A program made the position numbers and the translations under genes. A stretch of DNA of 64,000 nt. It comes from Nesterenkonia muleiensis. Lineage in GTDB: Bacteria > Actinomycetota > Actinomycetes > Actinomycetales > Micrococcaceae. Below the pieces are notes generated by a model. That model did not search any database. It was not told where the DNA came from and was given only the letters and a program-made list of their open reading frames with translations. The stretch spans positions 1 to 64,000 of the forward strand of contig NZ_QWLD01000034.1 in the NCBI RefSeq assembly GCF_003600155.1, in the 5' to 3' direction. Of the stretch, positions 33,310 to 41,925 are shown piece by piece; the stretch's first letter is position 1; the number at the start of each line of letters is the position of its first letter.

Positions 33310-33903
33310 ATGAGGCAGCGCCAGGGGAATCCTCGGAACTCGATCCGCATCGAGGGCCAGAAGCTGATGACGGTGTCGCATCCTGAGCGATCCGCATGGT
33401 GGTTCCTGGGAAGTGTCATGGCTTTCGTCTTAGCGGTCTGCCTGCTGCCTCTGATGCTGGGCGAAGGGGCACCGATGAGTGCCTGGGTAGTCATGACCGC
33501 CACCTTCGCGCTGAGCGCAGTCTTCCTGCTCTGGTGCCTTCTCGTCAGCCGGGTGTCGATGACCGCTGACTCCTCAGGTATCCAGCTGCACACTCTGAGA
33601 TGGTTCCGGGCCAGCATTCCCTGGGAGGCCGTTGCTGATGTCCGGCCAGACTCCACCGGCAGTGGACTCCAACTCGGGTGGAAGCAGCTTGGTGGAGGAC
33701 TCACGGGCTACCTGGCAGGCACGGAGGCCGTCATGATCGAGATCGACGACGACGCGGCCCGGAGACTCTCGCAGCTTGAGGGGCCAGAGGCACCACCGCC
33801 CAAACGTGCCCGAAGATATCTGGTCTCTGTCCCGCAGTCTGATCTGGTGTCGCTCAAGCTGCGCGAACTCCGTGGACTGGCGCTGCCGTGTCGTAGCCGC
33901 TGA
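33310..33903 (+). CDS. PH-domain-like membrane protein
   Basis: A 197-residue protein with two membrane helices (about 35-55 and 60-82) and a following bacterial PH-like domain (about 85-150): MTADSSGIQLHTLRWFRASIPWE and MIEIDDDAARRL. A polar Pro/Arg stretch (APPPKRARRY) precedes the end. Such proteins are found widely in actinobacteria with unknown role. ATG at 33310 with AGGA at 33298-33301; it begins 16 bases after the ribosomal terminator, so it needs its own promoter. Confidence 0.68.
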   Translation: MRQRQGNPRNSIRIEGQKLMTVSHPERSAWWFLGSVMAFVLAVCLLPLMLGEGAPMSAWVVMTATFALSAVFLLWCLLVSRVSMTADSSGIQLHTLRWFRASIPWEAVADVRPDSTGSGLQLGWKQLGGGLTGYLAGTEAVMIEIDDDAARRLSQLEGPEAPPPKRARRYLVSVPQSDLVSLKLRELRGLALPCRSR

Positions 33904-34081
33904 GACTAGCGGTGCAGCCGGGGGAATAACGGGTGGTTTCCGGGCCATCCCTCCGATTCGCACAGCGGGTTTCCCACAGCAGGCAGAAGTCCCCGGTTTT
34001 CTGGGCAATTGACTGTGCGTATCCGGAGGCAGACGATGCGGCACTGTCCGTTTCCCGGCACGCGGATGGGAGAATGCTCAG

Positions 34082-35167
34082 GTGACTGATGAACACGTGA
34101 TGGACAATCCGCGGGCCGAGCGGGTGAAGAAGGTCGCCGCACTGGCGGGCCGTCCGGGGCGGAAGAAGCAGGAACTCTTCCTGGCCGAAGGCCCGCAGCC
34201 GGTGCGGGAGGCCCTGAAGCTCTGGCTGGCCCAGTACGACGCCGCCCCGGAGTCTCACGACCCCGCCGCGGATTCGCCGGGGACGCTGCCTGAGCTCGAC
34301 GCGCTGTACTTCACCCCCGAGGCGCTGGAGCAGCACCCGGACGTCACTGCCCTGCTGGACCAGGCTCGAGGCGTGCTGTTCGACCCGCAGGCAGAGCTGC
34401 CTCGTGAGGCTCGGTTCTTCCTGCGGGAGGCCACTGCCGATGTGCTGACTGCGATGAGCGATGCCGAGGCTCCCCAAGGCATGGTGGCGGTCTGCCGTAT
34501 CCCGCCGAACGAGTTCGAGGGTCTGGATTCACTGATGGTCGGTTTTACTGAGTCGCAGGTGGTGGTTCACGCTGACGGCTCCACCGAGCGAGGGGAGACC
34601 GCTCACCACGGGTCGGTGACATTGGCTCCGGTGCTGTTGGGGCTGCAAGATCCCGGCAACGTGGGCACGCTCATCCGCACCGCAGATGCGGCCGGTGCCG
34701 GCGCCGTCGTCCTCGGTCCCGGGACGGCGGACCCGTGGAGTCCCAAAGTGGTCCGCTCGGCCGTTGGCTCGCATTTCCACCTGCCGGTCTTCGCGGGCAT
34801 CGACCCCGAGCAGCTGACCCGATTCGCCCGCGACAACGGCATTCAGGTGCTGGCCGCCGACGGCTCCGGCGACACCGCGCTCGACGGTCTCGACCAGGAG
34901 GCGCTGCGGACACCCACGCTCTGGTTGCTGGGCAATGAGGCCCACGGGCTGAGTCCAGAGCAGAAAGCCCTGGCGGATACCCGGATCTCGATCCCGCTCT
35001 ATGGCCAGGCGGAGTCGCTGAATGTGGCGGTGGCCGGGGCGCTGTGCCTCTACGCTACGGCTATGGCTCAGCGCAACGCCACCGCAGCCCCGGACGCCCC
35101 GCTTCCCCTCCTATCCGAAGACCATGAGGGCTTCGCTCCGCTGCACCGGCACCAGGAAGCTCCGTGA
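34082..35167 (+). CDS. SpoU/TrmH-family RNA methyltransferase
   Basis: A 361-residue SAM-dependent 2'-O-methyltransferase of the SPOUT superfamily. N-terminal substrate-binding part (RAERVKKVAALAGRPGRKKQ, FLAEGPQPVREAL) and C-terminal knot with motifs LLGLQDPGNVGTLIRTADA (motif 1), LWLLGNEAHGLSPEQ (motif 2) and ISIPLYGQAESLNVAVAG (motif 3). It likely methylates 23S rRNA or tRNA. GTG 34082 starts the protein; no obvious alternative. In many actinobacteria this gene lies between rplT and pheST; pheST is absent here. The stop overlaps the RNHCP gene start. Confidence 0.9.
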   Translation: MTDEHVMDNPRAERVKKVAALAGRPGRKKQELFLAEGPQPVREALKLWLAQYDAAPESHDPAADSPGTLPELDALYFTPEALEQHPDVTALLDQARGVLFDPQAELPREARFFLREATADVLTAMSDAEAPQGMVAVCRIPPNEFEGLDSLMVGFTESQVVVHADGSTERGETAHHGSVTLAPVLLGLQDPGNVGTLIRTADAAGAGAVVLGPGTADPWSPKVVRSAVGSHFHLPVFAGIDPEQLTRFARDNGIQVLAADGSGDTALDGLDQEALRTPTLWLLGNEAHGLSPEQKALADTRISIPLYGQAESLNVAVAGALCLYATAMAQRNATAAPDAPLPLLSEDHEGFAPLHRHQEAP

Positions 35168-35481
35168 GTTACGCGCCCAGCGCCCGGGAGCAGGAGAACA
35201 CTGGTTTCTCCTGCGTCAACTGTGCCCGGGAAGCACCGCAGCACACCGGGGGCAGCTACCGCAACCACTGCCCGCACTGCCTGTGGTCCAGACATGTGGA
35301 CATCAGCCCCGGCGACCGGGCGGCTGACTGCGGCGGGCCCATGGAGCCGGTGGCGGTGGACCACTCCGGCAAGAAGGGCTACATCCTGGTGCACCGGTGC
35401 ACAGTCTGTGCAGCACAGGACCGCAATAAGCTGGCACCGGATGACAATATGGACGTGTTGATTTCCCTGCAACGGCCCTAG
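35164..35481 (+). CDS. RNHCP zinc-binding protein
   Basis: A 105-residue protein of the RNHCP domain family, named for RNHCPHCLWS, present here at about residues 37-46. Six or more cysteines lie in pairs (SCVNC, HCPHC, HRCTVC) and probably bind one or two zinc ions. Function is unknown; association with RNA enzymes is suspected. GTG 35164 overlaps the methyltransferase stop (GTGA), so both are made together. Confidence 0.88.
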   Translation: MSYAPSAREQENTGFSCVNCAREAPQHTGGSYRNHCPHCLWSRHVDISPGDRAADCGGPMEPVAVDHSGKKGYILVHRCTVCAAQDRNKLAPDDNMDVLISLQRP

Positions 35482-35498
35482 CTGAGTAAGCTGGAGAA

Positions 35499-36686
35499 AT
35501 GGTTGCTTCAGGAAACTATATTGTCGAGAATGCCCACATCGTTCCCATCACCGGTGACCCCTTCGACGGCTCACTGGTGGTCACCGACGGCAAGATCGCC
35601 GCACTGGGACCCAAGGTCAAGGTGCCAAAGGGGCATGAACGGCTCGACGCCGAGGGCCGCTGGCTGCTGCCCGGTTTCGTCGATGCTCATGTGCACCTGG
35701 GAACCCATGAGGAAGGCGAAGGCTGGGCCGGCAATGACACCAACGAGGCCACCGATCCGGTGACCGCCGCAGTGCGTGCCATCGACGCCATCAACCCGTT
35801 AGACGTGGGGTTCGACGACGCTCTGGCCGGCGGGGTCACCACCGTCAACGTCAATCCCGGCTCGGCCAATCCGATCGGCGGGCTGACCGTGGCGATCAAG
35901 ACCCACGGCGCGGTGGTCGATGAGATGGTGCTGCGTTCCCCCTCCGGGCTGAAAGCCGCCCTGGGGGAGAATCCCAAGCGGGTCTACAGCGAGCAGAAGA
36001 AGACTCCCGGCACTCGGCTGGGCACCGCACTGACGGTGCGCAAGGCCTTCGCCGAGGCTCAGAAGTGGGCGGAGAAACCGGCCGGTGAGCGCTCAGCAGA
36101 TCTGGTCTCCCAGGCGCTGGAGAAGGTGCTCAACCGGGAGATCCCCTGGCGTCAGCACTGCCACCGTGCCGATGACATTGCCACCGCAATACGCATTGCC
36201 GATGAGTTTGGTTACGAGCTGGTCCTCGACCACGGGACGGAGGCCTATAAACTCGCAGGCCGGATCGCTGAACGCGGCATCCCGGTGCTCTACGGCCCGC
36301 TCATCGTCTCCCGTTCCAAGGTGGAGGTCCGTGACCGCAGTCCGCGTGGCCCAGGGATCCTGGCCAAGGCAGGGGTGAAGGTCTCGATCATCACCGACCA
36401 CCCGGTGGTGCCCATCGACTTCCTGATCCACCAGGCGGCCCTGGCGGTCAAGGAGGGGCTGGACCCGGATGAGGCACTGCGTGCCATCACCATCAACCCT
36501 GCCCAGGTGCTGGGTGTGGCTGACCGCGTGGGCTCCCTGGAGAAGGGCAAGGATGCTGATCTGGTGCTTTGGGAGGGTGATCCGCTGGATACCCGTCACC
36601 GGGCGCTGCGCACTTGGATCGAGGGCCGTGAGGTGCAGCGCTATGATCCTGAGGCCGGCACCCCCATCATCGCTGAACGTTGGTGA
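35499..36686 (+). CDS. amidohydrolase (imidazolonepropionase-like)
   Basis: A 395-residue amidohydrolase-superfamily enzyme with a composite beta-sandwich and TIM barrel. Metal-binding HxH occurs in FVDAHVHLGTHEEG, further conserved histidines in RQHCHRADDIATA and VLDHGTEAYK, and the conserved aspartate in IITDHPVVPIDF. The C-terminus reads LGVADRVGSLEKGKDADLVLWEG, usual for the family. Substrate not determinable; related proteins open cyclic amides or remove amino groups. ATG 35499 has a close GGAG (35493-35496). It is downstream of the RNHCP gene and ends near the convergent CDF exporter. Confidence 0.88.
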   Translation: MVASGNYIVENAHIVPITGDPFDGSLVVTDGKIAALGPKVKVPKGHERLDAEGRWLLPGFVDAHVHLGTHEEGEGWAGNDTNEATDPVTAAVRAIDAINPLDVGFDDALAGGVTTVNVNPGSANPIGGLTVAIKTHGAVVDEMVLRSPSGLKAALGENPKRVYSEQKKTPGTRLGTALTVRKAFAEAQKWAEKPAGERSADLVSQALEKVLNREIPWRQHCHRADDIATAIRIADEFGYELVLDHGTEAYKLAGRIAERGIPVLYGPLIVSRSKVEVRDRSPRGPGILAKAGVKVSIITDHPVVPIDFLIHQAALAVKEGLDPDEALRAITINPAQVLGVADRVGSLEKGKDADLVLWEGDPLDTRHRALRTWIEGREVQRYDPEAGTPIIAERW

Positions 36687-36720
36687 CCCCGGGCAGGCCA
36701 GCCCTGAGCCGCTGGGCAGC

Positions 36721-37656
36721 TCATTGGTGCACGTGGGACTCGCCGGCGGCATGGTGAGCAGTCTCCAGCTGGAAGGTGGAGTGCTCCACCGCGACATCGA
36801 AATGTTCGGCCACGCAGGCGCGGAGTTCTGCGAGCTTTTCCGGTGCACATCCGTCATGGAAGCAGGATTCGTCGACCACCACATGCGCTGAGATGACGGG
36901 AAGACCGGTGGCCACAGTGGAGGCGTGCAGATCGTGGACCTCCCGGACGTGCTCAATCTGCAGCATATGCCTGCGCACCTCGTCCAGATCCAGGCCGCGC
37001 GGGGCGAACTCCAGCAGGATCCTGCCGGTCTCACGCAGCAGCAGCGCTGCCCGGGGGATGATGATGGCCGCGATCACCAGTGCTGCTACCGAGTCGGCCT
37101 GCTGCCAGCCGGTGAACCAGATGACCACCGCGGCGGTCATCACCCCCACTGAGCCCAGTGCATCGGCGAGCACCTCGAGGAAGGCTGCCCGCATATTGAA
37201 GTTCGCCTTCCGGCCGGAGGAGAGCACCGTTAGGGAGATGAGATTGCCGATCAGGCCCAGTGCTCCGAAGACCAGCAGCTGCACATACAGAATCTCGTGC
37301 GGTTCGGCCAGCCGTTGGATGCCCTCCACTGCGGCGTAGGTGCCGATGCCCAGCAGCAGCGCTGCCTGCAGAAGCCCGGCCAGGATCTCCACCCGCCGGT
37401 AGCCCCAGGTGCGTTGGGCAGTGGCCGCGCGGAACATCAGGCTGGCGGCGATGACCGCAACGAGCAGTCCGATGCCGTCGACCATTGAATGCACTGCATC
37501 GGTCAGCAGTGCCAGCGAGCCGGTGACCCACGCGCCGGTGGCCTGTGCGGCGACCACGCTGAAGGTGATGCCGCAGGCGATGATCAGCCGTCGGCGGTGC
37601 CCGGCGTTCTCTGCTGCCGTATCCTCAGTGTGCGAGTGGCTGTGTCCGAATCCCAT
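36721..37656 (-). CDS. cation diffusion facilitator metal exporter
   Basis: A 311-residue CDF transporter (Zn/Co/Cd type). Six membrane helices within about 25-205: metal-site residues in LLTDAVHSMVDG (helix 2) and EVLADALGSVG (helix 5), and the cytoplasmic C-terminal domain (about 215-311) ending in His-rich HHAAGESHVHQ. The N-terminus is also His-rich (GHSHSHTED). It should export zinc or related metals using the proton gradient. ATG 37656; a palindrome 7-25 bases upstream suggests metal-responsive repression. Convergent with the amidohydrolase gene. Confidence 0.93.
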   Translation of the reverse strand: MGFGHSHSHTEDTAAENAGHRRRLIIACGITFSVVAAQATGAWVTGSLALLTDAVHSMVDGIGLLVAVIAASLMFRAATAQRTWGYRRVEILAGLLQAALLLGIGTYAAVEGIQRLAEPHEILYVQLLVFGALGLIGNLISLTVLSSGRKANFNMRAAFLEVLADALGSVGVMTAAVVIWFTGWQQADSVAALVIAAIIIPRAALLLRETGRILLEFAPRGLDLDEVRRHMLQIEHVREVHDLHASTVATGLPVISAHVVVDESCFHDGCAPEKLAELRACVAEHFDVAVEHSTFQLETAHHAAGESHVHQ

Positions 37657-37663
37657 GTGTTCA

Positions 37664-37681
37664 CAATAAGGCCGCTTATTG
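37664..37681. promoter_or_regulatory. operator-like palindrome at CDF gene start
   Basis: CAATAAGgccgCTTATTG is a perfect dyad with 7-base arms, AT-rich within a G+C-rich genome, directly before the CDF start codon (37656). Such sites bind ArsR/SmtB-type zinc sensors in other actinobacteria. No regulator gene is next to it. Confidence 0.5.
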
Positions 37682-37779
37682 AGAATTGCATAAGCTGCGA
37701 ACCTTGCGCAGAACCGTTAGCAATCGTGCGTCACACCGTGTCCTTCACACCGTGCCCCGAGTTTGCTTGACTGGGGTCT

Positions 37780-38079
37780 ATGGACAGTGATTTCAGTTCT
37801 GGGACCTTCGCCCGCATCACCGGCCGGGTCCAAGGCGTGAACTACCGCAACTCCGCCAAGCGCCGGGCCGATGAGCTTGGTGTGACCGGCTGGGTCCGCA
37901 ACACCTCCGACGGCGCGGTCGAGCTTCTGACTGGCGGGGACGCCACAGCAGTGGATGAGCTCATCACCTGGTGTCACCAGGGTCCTCGTCATGCTCAGGT
38001 CGCTGAGGTAGAAACCCGTCAGGCCACGGCTGAGCAGCTCGCCGGCCTTCCCGGGGAGGGGTTCGAGGTCCGGCGCTGA
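37780..38079 (+). CDS. acyP: acylphosphatase
   Basis: A 99-residue acylphosphatase hydrolysing carboxyl-phosphate bonds. The catalytic arginine lies in GRVQGVNYRNSAKRRADEL and the catalytic asparagine in GWVRNTSDGAVELLTGG; the fold ends with GPRHAQVAEVE and GFEVRR. The length matches the family. ATG 37780 is used. It is divergent from the CDF gene and convergent with the S9 peptidase. Confidence 0.93.
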   Translation: MDSDFSSGTFARITGRVQGVNYRNSAKRRADELGVTGWVRNTSDGAVELLTGGDATAVDELITWCHQGPRHAQVAEVETRQATAEQLAGLPGEGFEVRR

Positions 38080-38122
38080 GCCAGCCCAGGCGGTGATGCC
38101 GGGGCGTGGGGGCAGGCGAGGC

Positions 38123-40237
38123 TCAGGCGTCGTCGTTCTCCGTTTCTCCGACTCTCTTCTCCGGCGCCTCCCGTGGTGCGCTCAGCCCCAGCTCCTGCGG
38201 GAGTTCCTGCTGACTCCCCAGCACATGCTCGGCCAGGAAGGCGAACACCACCTGGTACCAGATCTTGGCGTGCTGCGGTGAGAGGATCCAGTGGTTCTCA
38301 TCCGGGAAGTACAGGAACCGGTGCTTCGTCTCGCCGTTCTCATCGGCAGGCAGCCCGGAGTCGGCCAGCAGCTCGAACCACAGCCGCAGACCCTCGCCGA
38401 TCGGCACCCGGTAGTCCTTGTCCCCGTGGATGACCAGCATCGGGGTGACGATCTCGCTGACGAAGTCATGCGGTGAGTGCTTATCCATCATCGCCTGGTC
38501 CAGCTGCCGGCGCCAGAACGGGGACATATCCGTAGTCGGGCCGAACTGGTCCAGGGCCCACAGACTGGCATGGGTCACGATCGCGGAGAACCGGTCGGTG
38601 TGCCCGGCCACCCAGTTGGCCATATAGCCGCCGAAGGAGCCGCCCATCGCCGCGGTGCGGGTGGCGTCGATGTCCTCCCGGGCCTCGGCGGCGTCGGTGA
38701 TGCTCATCAGATCGGTATAGGGCTTATCACCCCAGGAGTTCCATCCGCGCTGCACAAACTCCTGCCCGTAGCCGGTGGACAGCGCAGGGTCCGGCAGCAG
38801 CACCGCATAGCCCTGCTGCACCGCCAGCCAGGGGTTCCACCGCCAGGTCCAGGCGTTCCAGGAGCCCAGCGGTCCGCCGTGGATCCACAGCAGCAGCGGG
38901 GCCGGCTCAGCGCCCGAGGCGTTCTGGGGCAGCGCCAGCCAACCACGCACGACGACGCCGTCATCGGTCTCGGTCTTTACCTCCTCCAGCCTGCCGGGCA
39001 GCTCCGGGCGCTCGACCGGGTTGTTCAGCCGAACGGTCTCGCCGGTAGTGAGGTCGATGCGCACCACTTCGTTCGGGAAGGCATAGCTGCTGCGCAGCGC
39101 GTAGGCGGAGCTCCCGCCGGAGGAGGGGAAGACCTCGGAGTAGACCCCCTCCTCCACGGGAATCTCGCTGGCCTGGCCGGTGGTGATGTCCATCATGAGC
39201 ACCGCGCCGCGGCCGTTCTTATCCGCCACAGCGAGGACACGCTGATCATCGATCCACGGCCGGTTCGAGCCTGGGGTCAGCCACAGGTCCACCGACTCTG
39301 CCAGTGGGGTCAGTTCGCCGCTGGGCAGGTTCACCGCGTAGAGCCTCGGCGCCATCGCCTGTGCAGGACTGGGGATGATGGTGCCGGAGACGATCGCTTT
39401 GGTGCTGTCGGGGCTGACCGGGCCGGGGGAGTAGCTCATCCCTGGCTCATCAACCAGCAGTCTGCGCTCGCCGGTTGCCGTGTCTACCAGAGCGACCGCA
39501 CTGCGTCTCTCGGTCTTCGGCTCCGGCACAGTGACACCGATCAATGCCTGGGAGCCGTCTGGGCTCAGGTGTGCTTCACCGGCGAAACGGTGGCCGATGC
39601 CCTCGGTGATCAGGCGCAGCTTCCGGCGGGCCGGCTCGAAGGTGCCGCCGGCGGCGTCGTCCTCCCCGGTGTCTTCCTCACCGAGTGCGAAGAGGTTCGG
39701 CTGCCCGGGCCCGAGGTCATGATCCCAGTACCGGATGGGATAGCTGGAGTGCAGGATGGCTTTGACCGAGGAGTCCTTGCGCGCGGTGTGCAGCTTCTGG
39801 TGGGCGTCTTCATCGGCAGCGCCGGGTAGCAGCGAGGCGGTCACAGCCACCACCTCGGCGTCCGAGGCGGTGAAGGTGGCGCTGACTCCGCTGGGGCGGC
39901 GGTTGATCACGTATGCCTCGCCACCGGCAGCGGGCAGGCACCACAGCGCGGCATCGTCCTCCCCGCCCTCATCATCGGTGCGTGCGGAGGTGAAGTAGAG
40001 ATCCCCGTTGGCGGCGAATGCCGGCCCAGCCTCGCCCTTGGCGCTGCGGGTCAGCCGCCGAGCCGGCTGCTGCCCAGCGGGATCGACCTCCCAGATAGCG
40101 GTCACATAGCCGTTCTTCTTGGCATTCAGCGTCTGCACTGTGGTGACCAGACGGGAACCGTCCGGGCTCAGAGTGAGGCCGCTGATCCGCGGGTGGGCGA
40201 CGTAGTGGTCCAGATCGGAGAAAGTCGAGTCAGCCAT
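38123..40237 (-). CDS. prolyl oligopeptidase family S9 peptidase
   Basis: A 704-residue serine peptidase. The N-terminal beta-propeller (about 1-440) includes repeated strands such as ISGLTLSPDGSRLVTTV and SPGPVSPDSTKAIVSG. The alpha/beta hydrolase domain (about 450-690) has the nucleophile in AMGGSFGGYMANWVAG (GxSxG), the acid in VIHGDKDYRVPIGEG and the histidine in DENHWILSPQH. No signal peptide: cytoplasmic. It likely cleaves short peptides, possibly those imported by the ABC system at 52.8-59.5 kb. ATG 40237. Confidence 0.93.
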   Translation of the reverse strand: MADSTFSDLDHYVAHPRISGLTLSPDGSRLVTTVQTLNAKKNGYVTAIWEVDPAGQQPARRLTRSAKGEAGPAFAANGDLYFTSARTDDEGGEDDAALWCLPAAGGEAYVINRRPSGVSATFTASDAEVVAVTASLLPGAADEDAHQKLHTARKDSSVKAILHSSYPIRYWDHDLGPGQPNLFALGEEDTGEDDAAGGTFEPARRKLRLITEGIGHRFAGEAHLSPDGSQALIGVTVPEPKTERRSAVALVDTATGERRLLVDEPGMSYSPGPVSPDSTKAIVSGTIIPSPAQAMAPRLYAVNLPSGELTPLAESVDLWLTPGSNRPWIDDQRVLAVADKNGRGAVLMMDITTGQASEIPVEEGVYSEVFPSSGGSSAYALRSSYAFPNEVVRIDLTTGETVRLNNPVERPELPGRLEEVKTETDDGVVVRGWLALPQNASGAEPAPLLLWIHGGPLGSWNAWTWRWNPWLAVQQGYAVLLPDPALSTGYGQEFVQRGWNSWGDKPYTDLMSITDAAEAREDIDATRTAAMGGSFGGYMANWVAGHTDRFSAIVTHASLWALDQFGPTTDMSPFWRRQLDQAMMDKHSPHDFVSEIVTPMLVIHGDKDYRVPIGEGLRLWFELLADSGLPADENGETKHRFLYFPDENHWILSPQHAKIWYQVVFAFLAEHVLGSQQELPQELGLSAPREAPEKRVGETENDDA

Positions 40238-40304
40238 GGGCGCCAGTCTGCCACGCAGCGGCCCCAGATTGTTGCGTATTGCAACTATATGTCGGGCAGG
40301 TGGC

Positions 40305-40928
40305 TCACCGGCGGCGGGCGACGGTGGGGATGAACCACGCGTAGAACGCGGTCCAGCAGCCCCAGAAGATCCCGGAGATCAGCTTCTCCGGGATGCGGGG
40401 GAAGAGCCGCCGCACACCTGCGGCGACCCCTGAGGCGACCAGGGTGACCAGCACGAACCGGACCAGCCGGCCCGGCACGCTCCAGGCCAGGAAGTTCAGC
40501 AGCGACTTTCCCTGCAGCCCGGAGGCCCGGGCGTAGATCTTGTACGGCACCCCGCGGGTCGGTCCACGCATGAGGGAGGCGTGGCCGGAGTCAGCCACCT
40601 CGCGCTCCACCTCGGAGATCATCCCGTCGGTAATGCCAGGAACCCTGGTCAGTGCTGTTCGCGACGACGACGCCGAGGCATGGCGCCCCCAGGCGTAGGT
40701 CACCGCGCCTCCGGCCAGCGCTCCGCCGAGGGCGGAGACCGTGGTGCCCAGGGCGCGCTTAGGCTTGCGCAGCCCCACCCAGGAGGTCCACACATCCGGC
40801 ACTACGAAGAAGAAGGTCGCCTCGGCGAATCCCCAGGCAGCAGCCACGCTGTGATCCCGCACCGGACGGTTCGGCGCAGGATGAGCCCGGCCCGAGCCCG
40901 GGTCTCTGCCCCTGAGTCTGATGCTCAT
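40305..40928 (-). CDS. hypothetical membrane protein
   Basis: A 207-residue protein with two to four hydrophobic segments (FAEATFFFVVPDVWTSWVGL, LGGALAGGAVTYAWG, VRFVLVTLVASGVAAGV, SGIFWGCWTAFYAWFIP). The glycine-rich and WGxA-like pattern recalls the DedA/YqaA class of small membrane proteins, but resemblance is too weak for a name. ATG 40928. A 293-base gap with a 69-base inverted repeat separates it from the divergent phospholipid operon, and it may share control with that operon. Confidence 0.6.
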   Translation of the reverse strand: MSIRLRGRDPGSGRAHPAPNRPVRDHSVAAAWGFAEATFFFVVPDVWTSWVGLRKPKRALGTTVSALGGALAGGAVTYAWGRHASASSSRTALTRVPGITDGMISEVEREVADSGHASLMRGPTRGVPYKIYARASGLQGKSLLNFLAWSVPGRLVRFVLVTLVASGVAAGVRRLFPRIPEKLISGIFWGCWTAFYAWFIPTVARRR

Positions 40929-41021
40929 GAAGCGAGCCTATCGGATCAGGGACTCAGCACACCGGACACCTGAGACTGGCGCTCACCGATCGGAATCAGC
41001 AGGATTGCCTTGCCCACTCTC

Positions 41022-41090
41022 TTCACTGGCCGATTCTGCACATAATTCCGGTGGATTCGGTCCGAATTGGCGGCATATTCGGCCAGTGAA
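41022..41090. repeat. 69-bp imperfect inverted repeat
   Basis: Twelve-base perfect outer arms (TTCACTGGCCGA at 41022-41033, TCGGCCAGTGAA at 41079-41090) continue with mostly matching inner bases to an AATTC/GAATT pair (41045-41049 with 41064-41068) around a 14-base centre. It lies in the 293-base gap between divergent genes (40929-41221), about 130 bases before the phosphatidyltransferase. It could be a cruciform, an operator array or the hairpin of a small RNA. Nothing else is seen in the gap. Confidence 0.7.
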
Positions 41091-41221
41091 CGTGTGTGCT
41101 GGTGTGGGAAGCGGGACAGCGGCCTGTGCGAGGAACTCGCCGGGTATGCGGATCAATGGGTGACGGTGACGACCCTGCCGTACTAGCGTGTGTGGTGGAA
41201 CGGAAGGAGCTGACAGAGCCG

Positions 41222-41923
41222 ATGGAGCACAGAACTGACCGGCGGGCCATCCCGCAGCGCAGCACACGCTGGGCGGCCAAGGCCGCTGACACCCTCGCAG
41301 CTGCCAAGCTCACCCCGAACCAGATCTCGGTGGGCTCAGTGATCTTCGCCGCTGCCGGTGCCGCGGCACTCATCGCCTCGACATACACCGACAACGACGC
41401 CGCCCGCAGCGTCCTGCTTGCCGCCACCGCGGTCTGCATTCCGCTGCGCCTGCTGCTGAACATGCTCGACGGCATGCTGGCCGTCGAGAAGGGGATGAGC
41501 TCCCCGGTCGGCGACATCTACAACGAACTGCCCGATCGCATCGCCGATGTGCTGCTGATCGCCGCCGCCGGGTTCGCCACCGCCGGTCTGGTCACCGCAG
41601 GCGGCATCGACGTAGGCATCGTCCTGGGATTCACCGCAGCGATCCTCGCAGTGCTCACTGCCTACATCCGCAGCCTGGGTGCAGCCCTGGGCACCGGAAG
41701 CTTCTTCGACGGGCCACTGGCCAAACCGCACCGGATGTGGCTGCTGATGCTCGGATGCCTGGCCGCCATCGCCGAACCCTGGCTGCCCTGGACCCCCGGA
41801 TGGGTGCTCTTCGCCACGCTGGCGCTGATCGCCCTGGGATCGCTGCTCACCTGCCTGCGCAGACTGCGCAGGGTCACTGCCGTACTCCGTTCCCGGGCTC
41901 AGAGCTCCGCAGAGGAGGCGTGA
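41222..41923 (+). CDS. CDP-alcohol phosphatidyltransferase, YnbA-like
   Basis: A 233-residue membrane enzyme with about six helices. The family motif D-x2-DG-x2-AR-x8-G-x3-D-x3-D is modified: NMLDGMLAVEKGMSSPVGD then YNELPDRIADV. The first aspartate is Asn and the AR pair is AV, as in E. coli YnbA. It would join a CDP-activated lipid to an alcohol, making an unidentified phospholipid. ATG 41222 is used with GAAGGAG at 41203-41209 (spacing 12). It is followed by an acyltransferase and a CdsA-like gene, so the operon looks like ynbABC. Alternative activity cannot be excluded. Confidence 0.85.
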   Translation: MEHRTDRRAIPQRSTRWAAKAADTLAAAKLTPNQISVGSVIFAAAGAAALIASTYTDNDAARSVLLAATAVCIPLRLLLNMLDGMLAVEKGMSSPVGDIYNELPDRIADVLLIAAAGFATAGLVTAGGIDVGIVLGFTAAILAVLTAYIRSLGAALGTGSFFDGPLAKPHRMWLLMLGCLAAIAEPWLPWTPGWVLFATLALIALGSLLTCLRRLRRVTAVLRSRAQSSAEEA

Positions 41924-41925
41924 GC

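Noticed and set aside
38477-39829. 450-residue plus-strand frame
   Set aside because: It is antisense to the S9 peptidase, which has all catalytic motifs; no motif in this frame.
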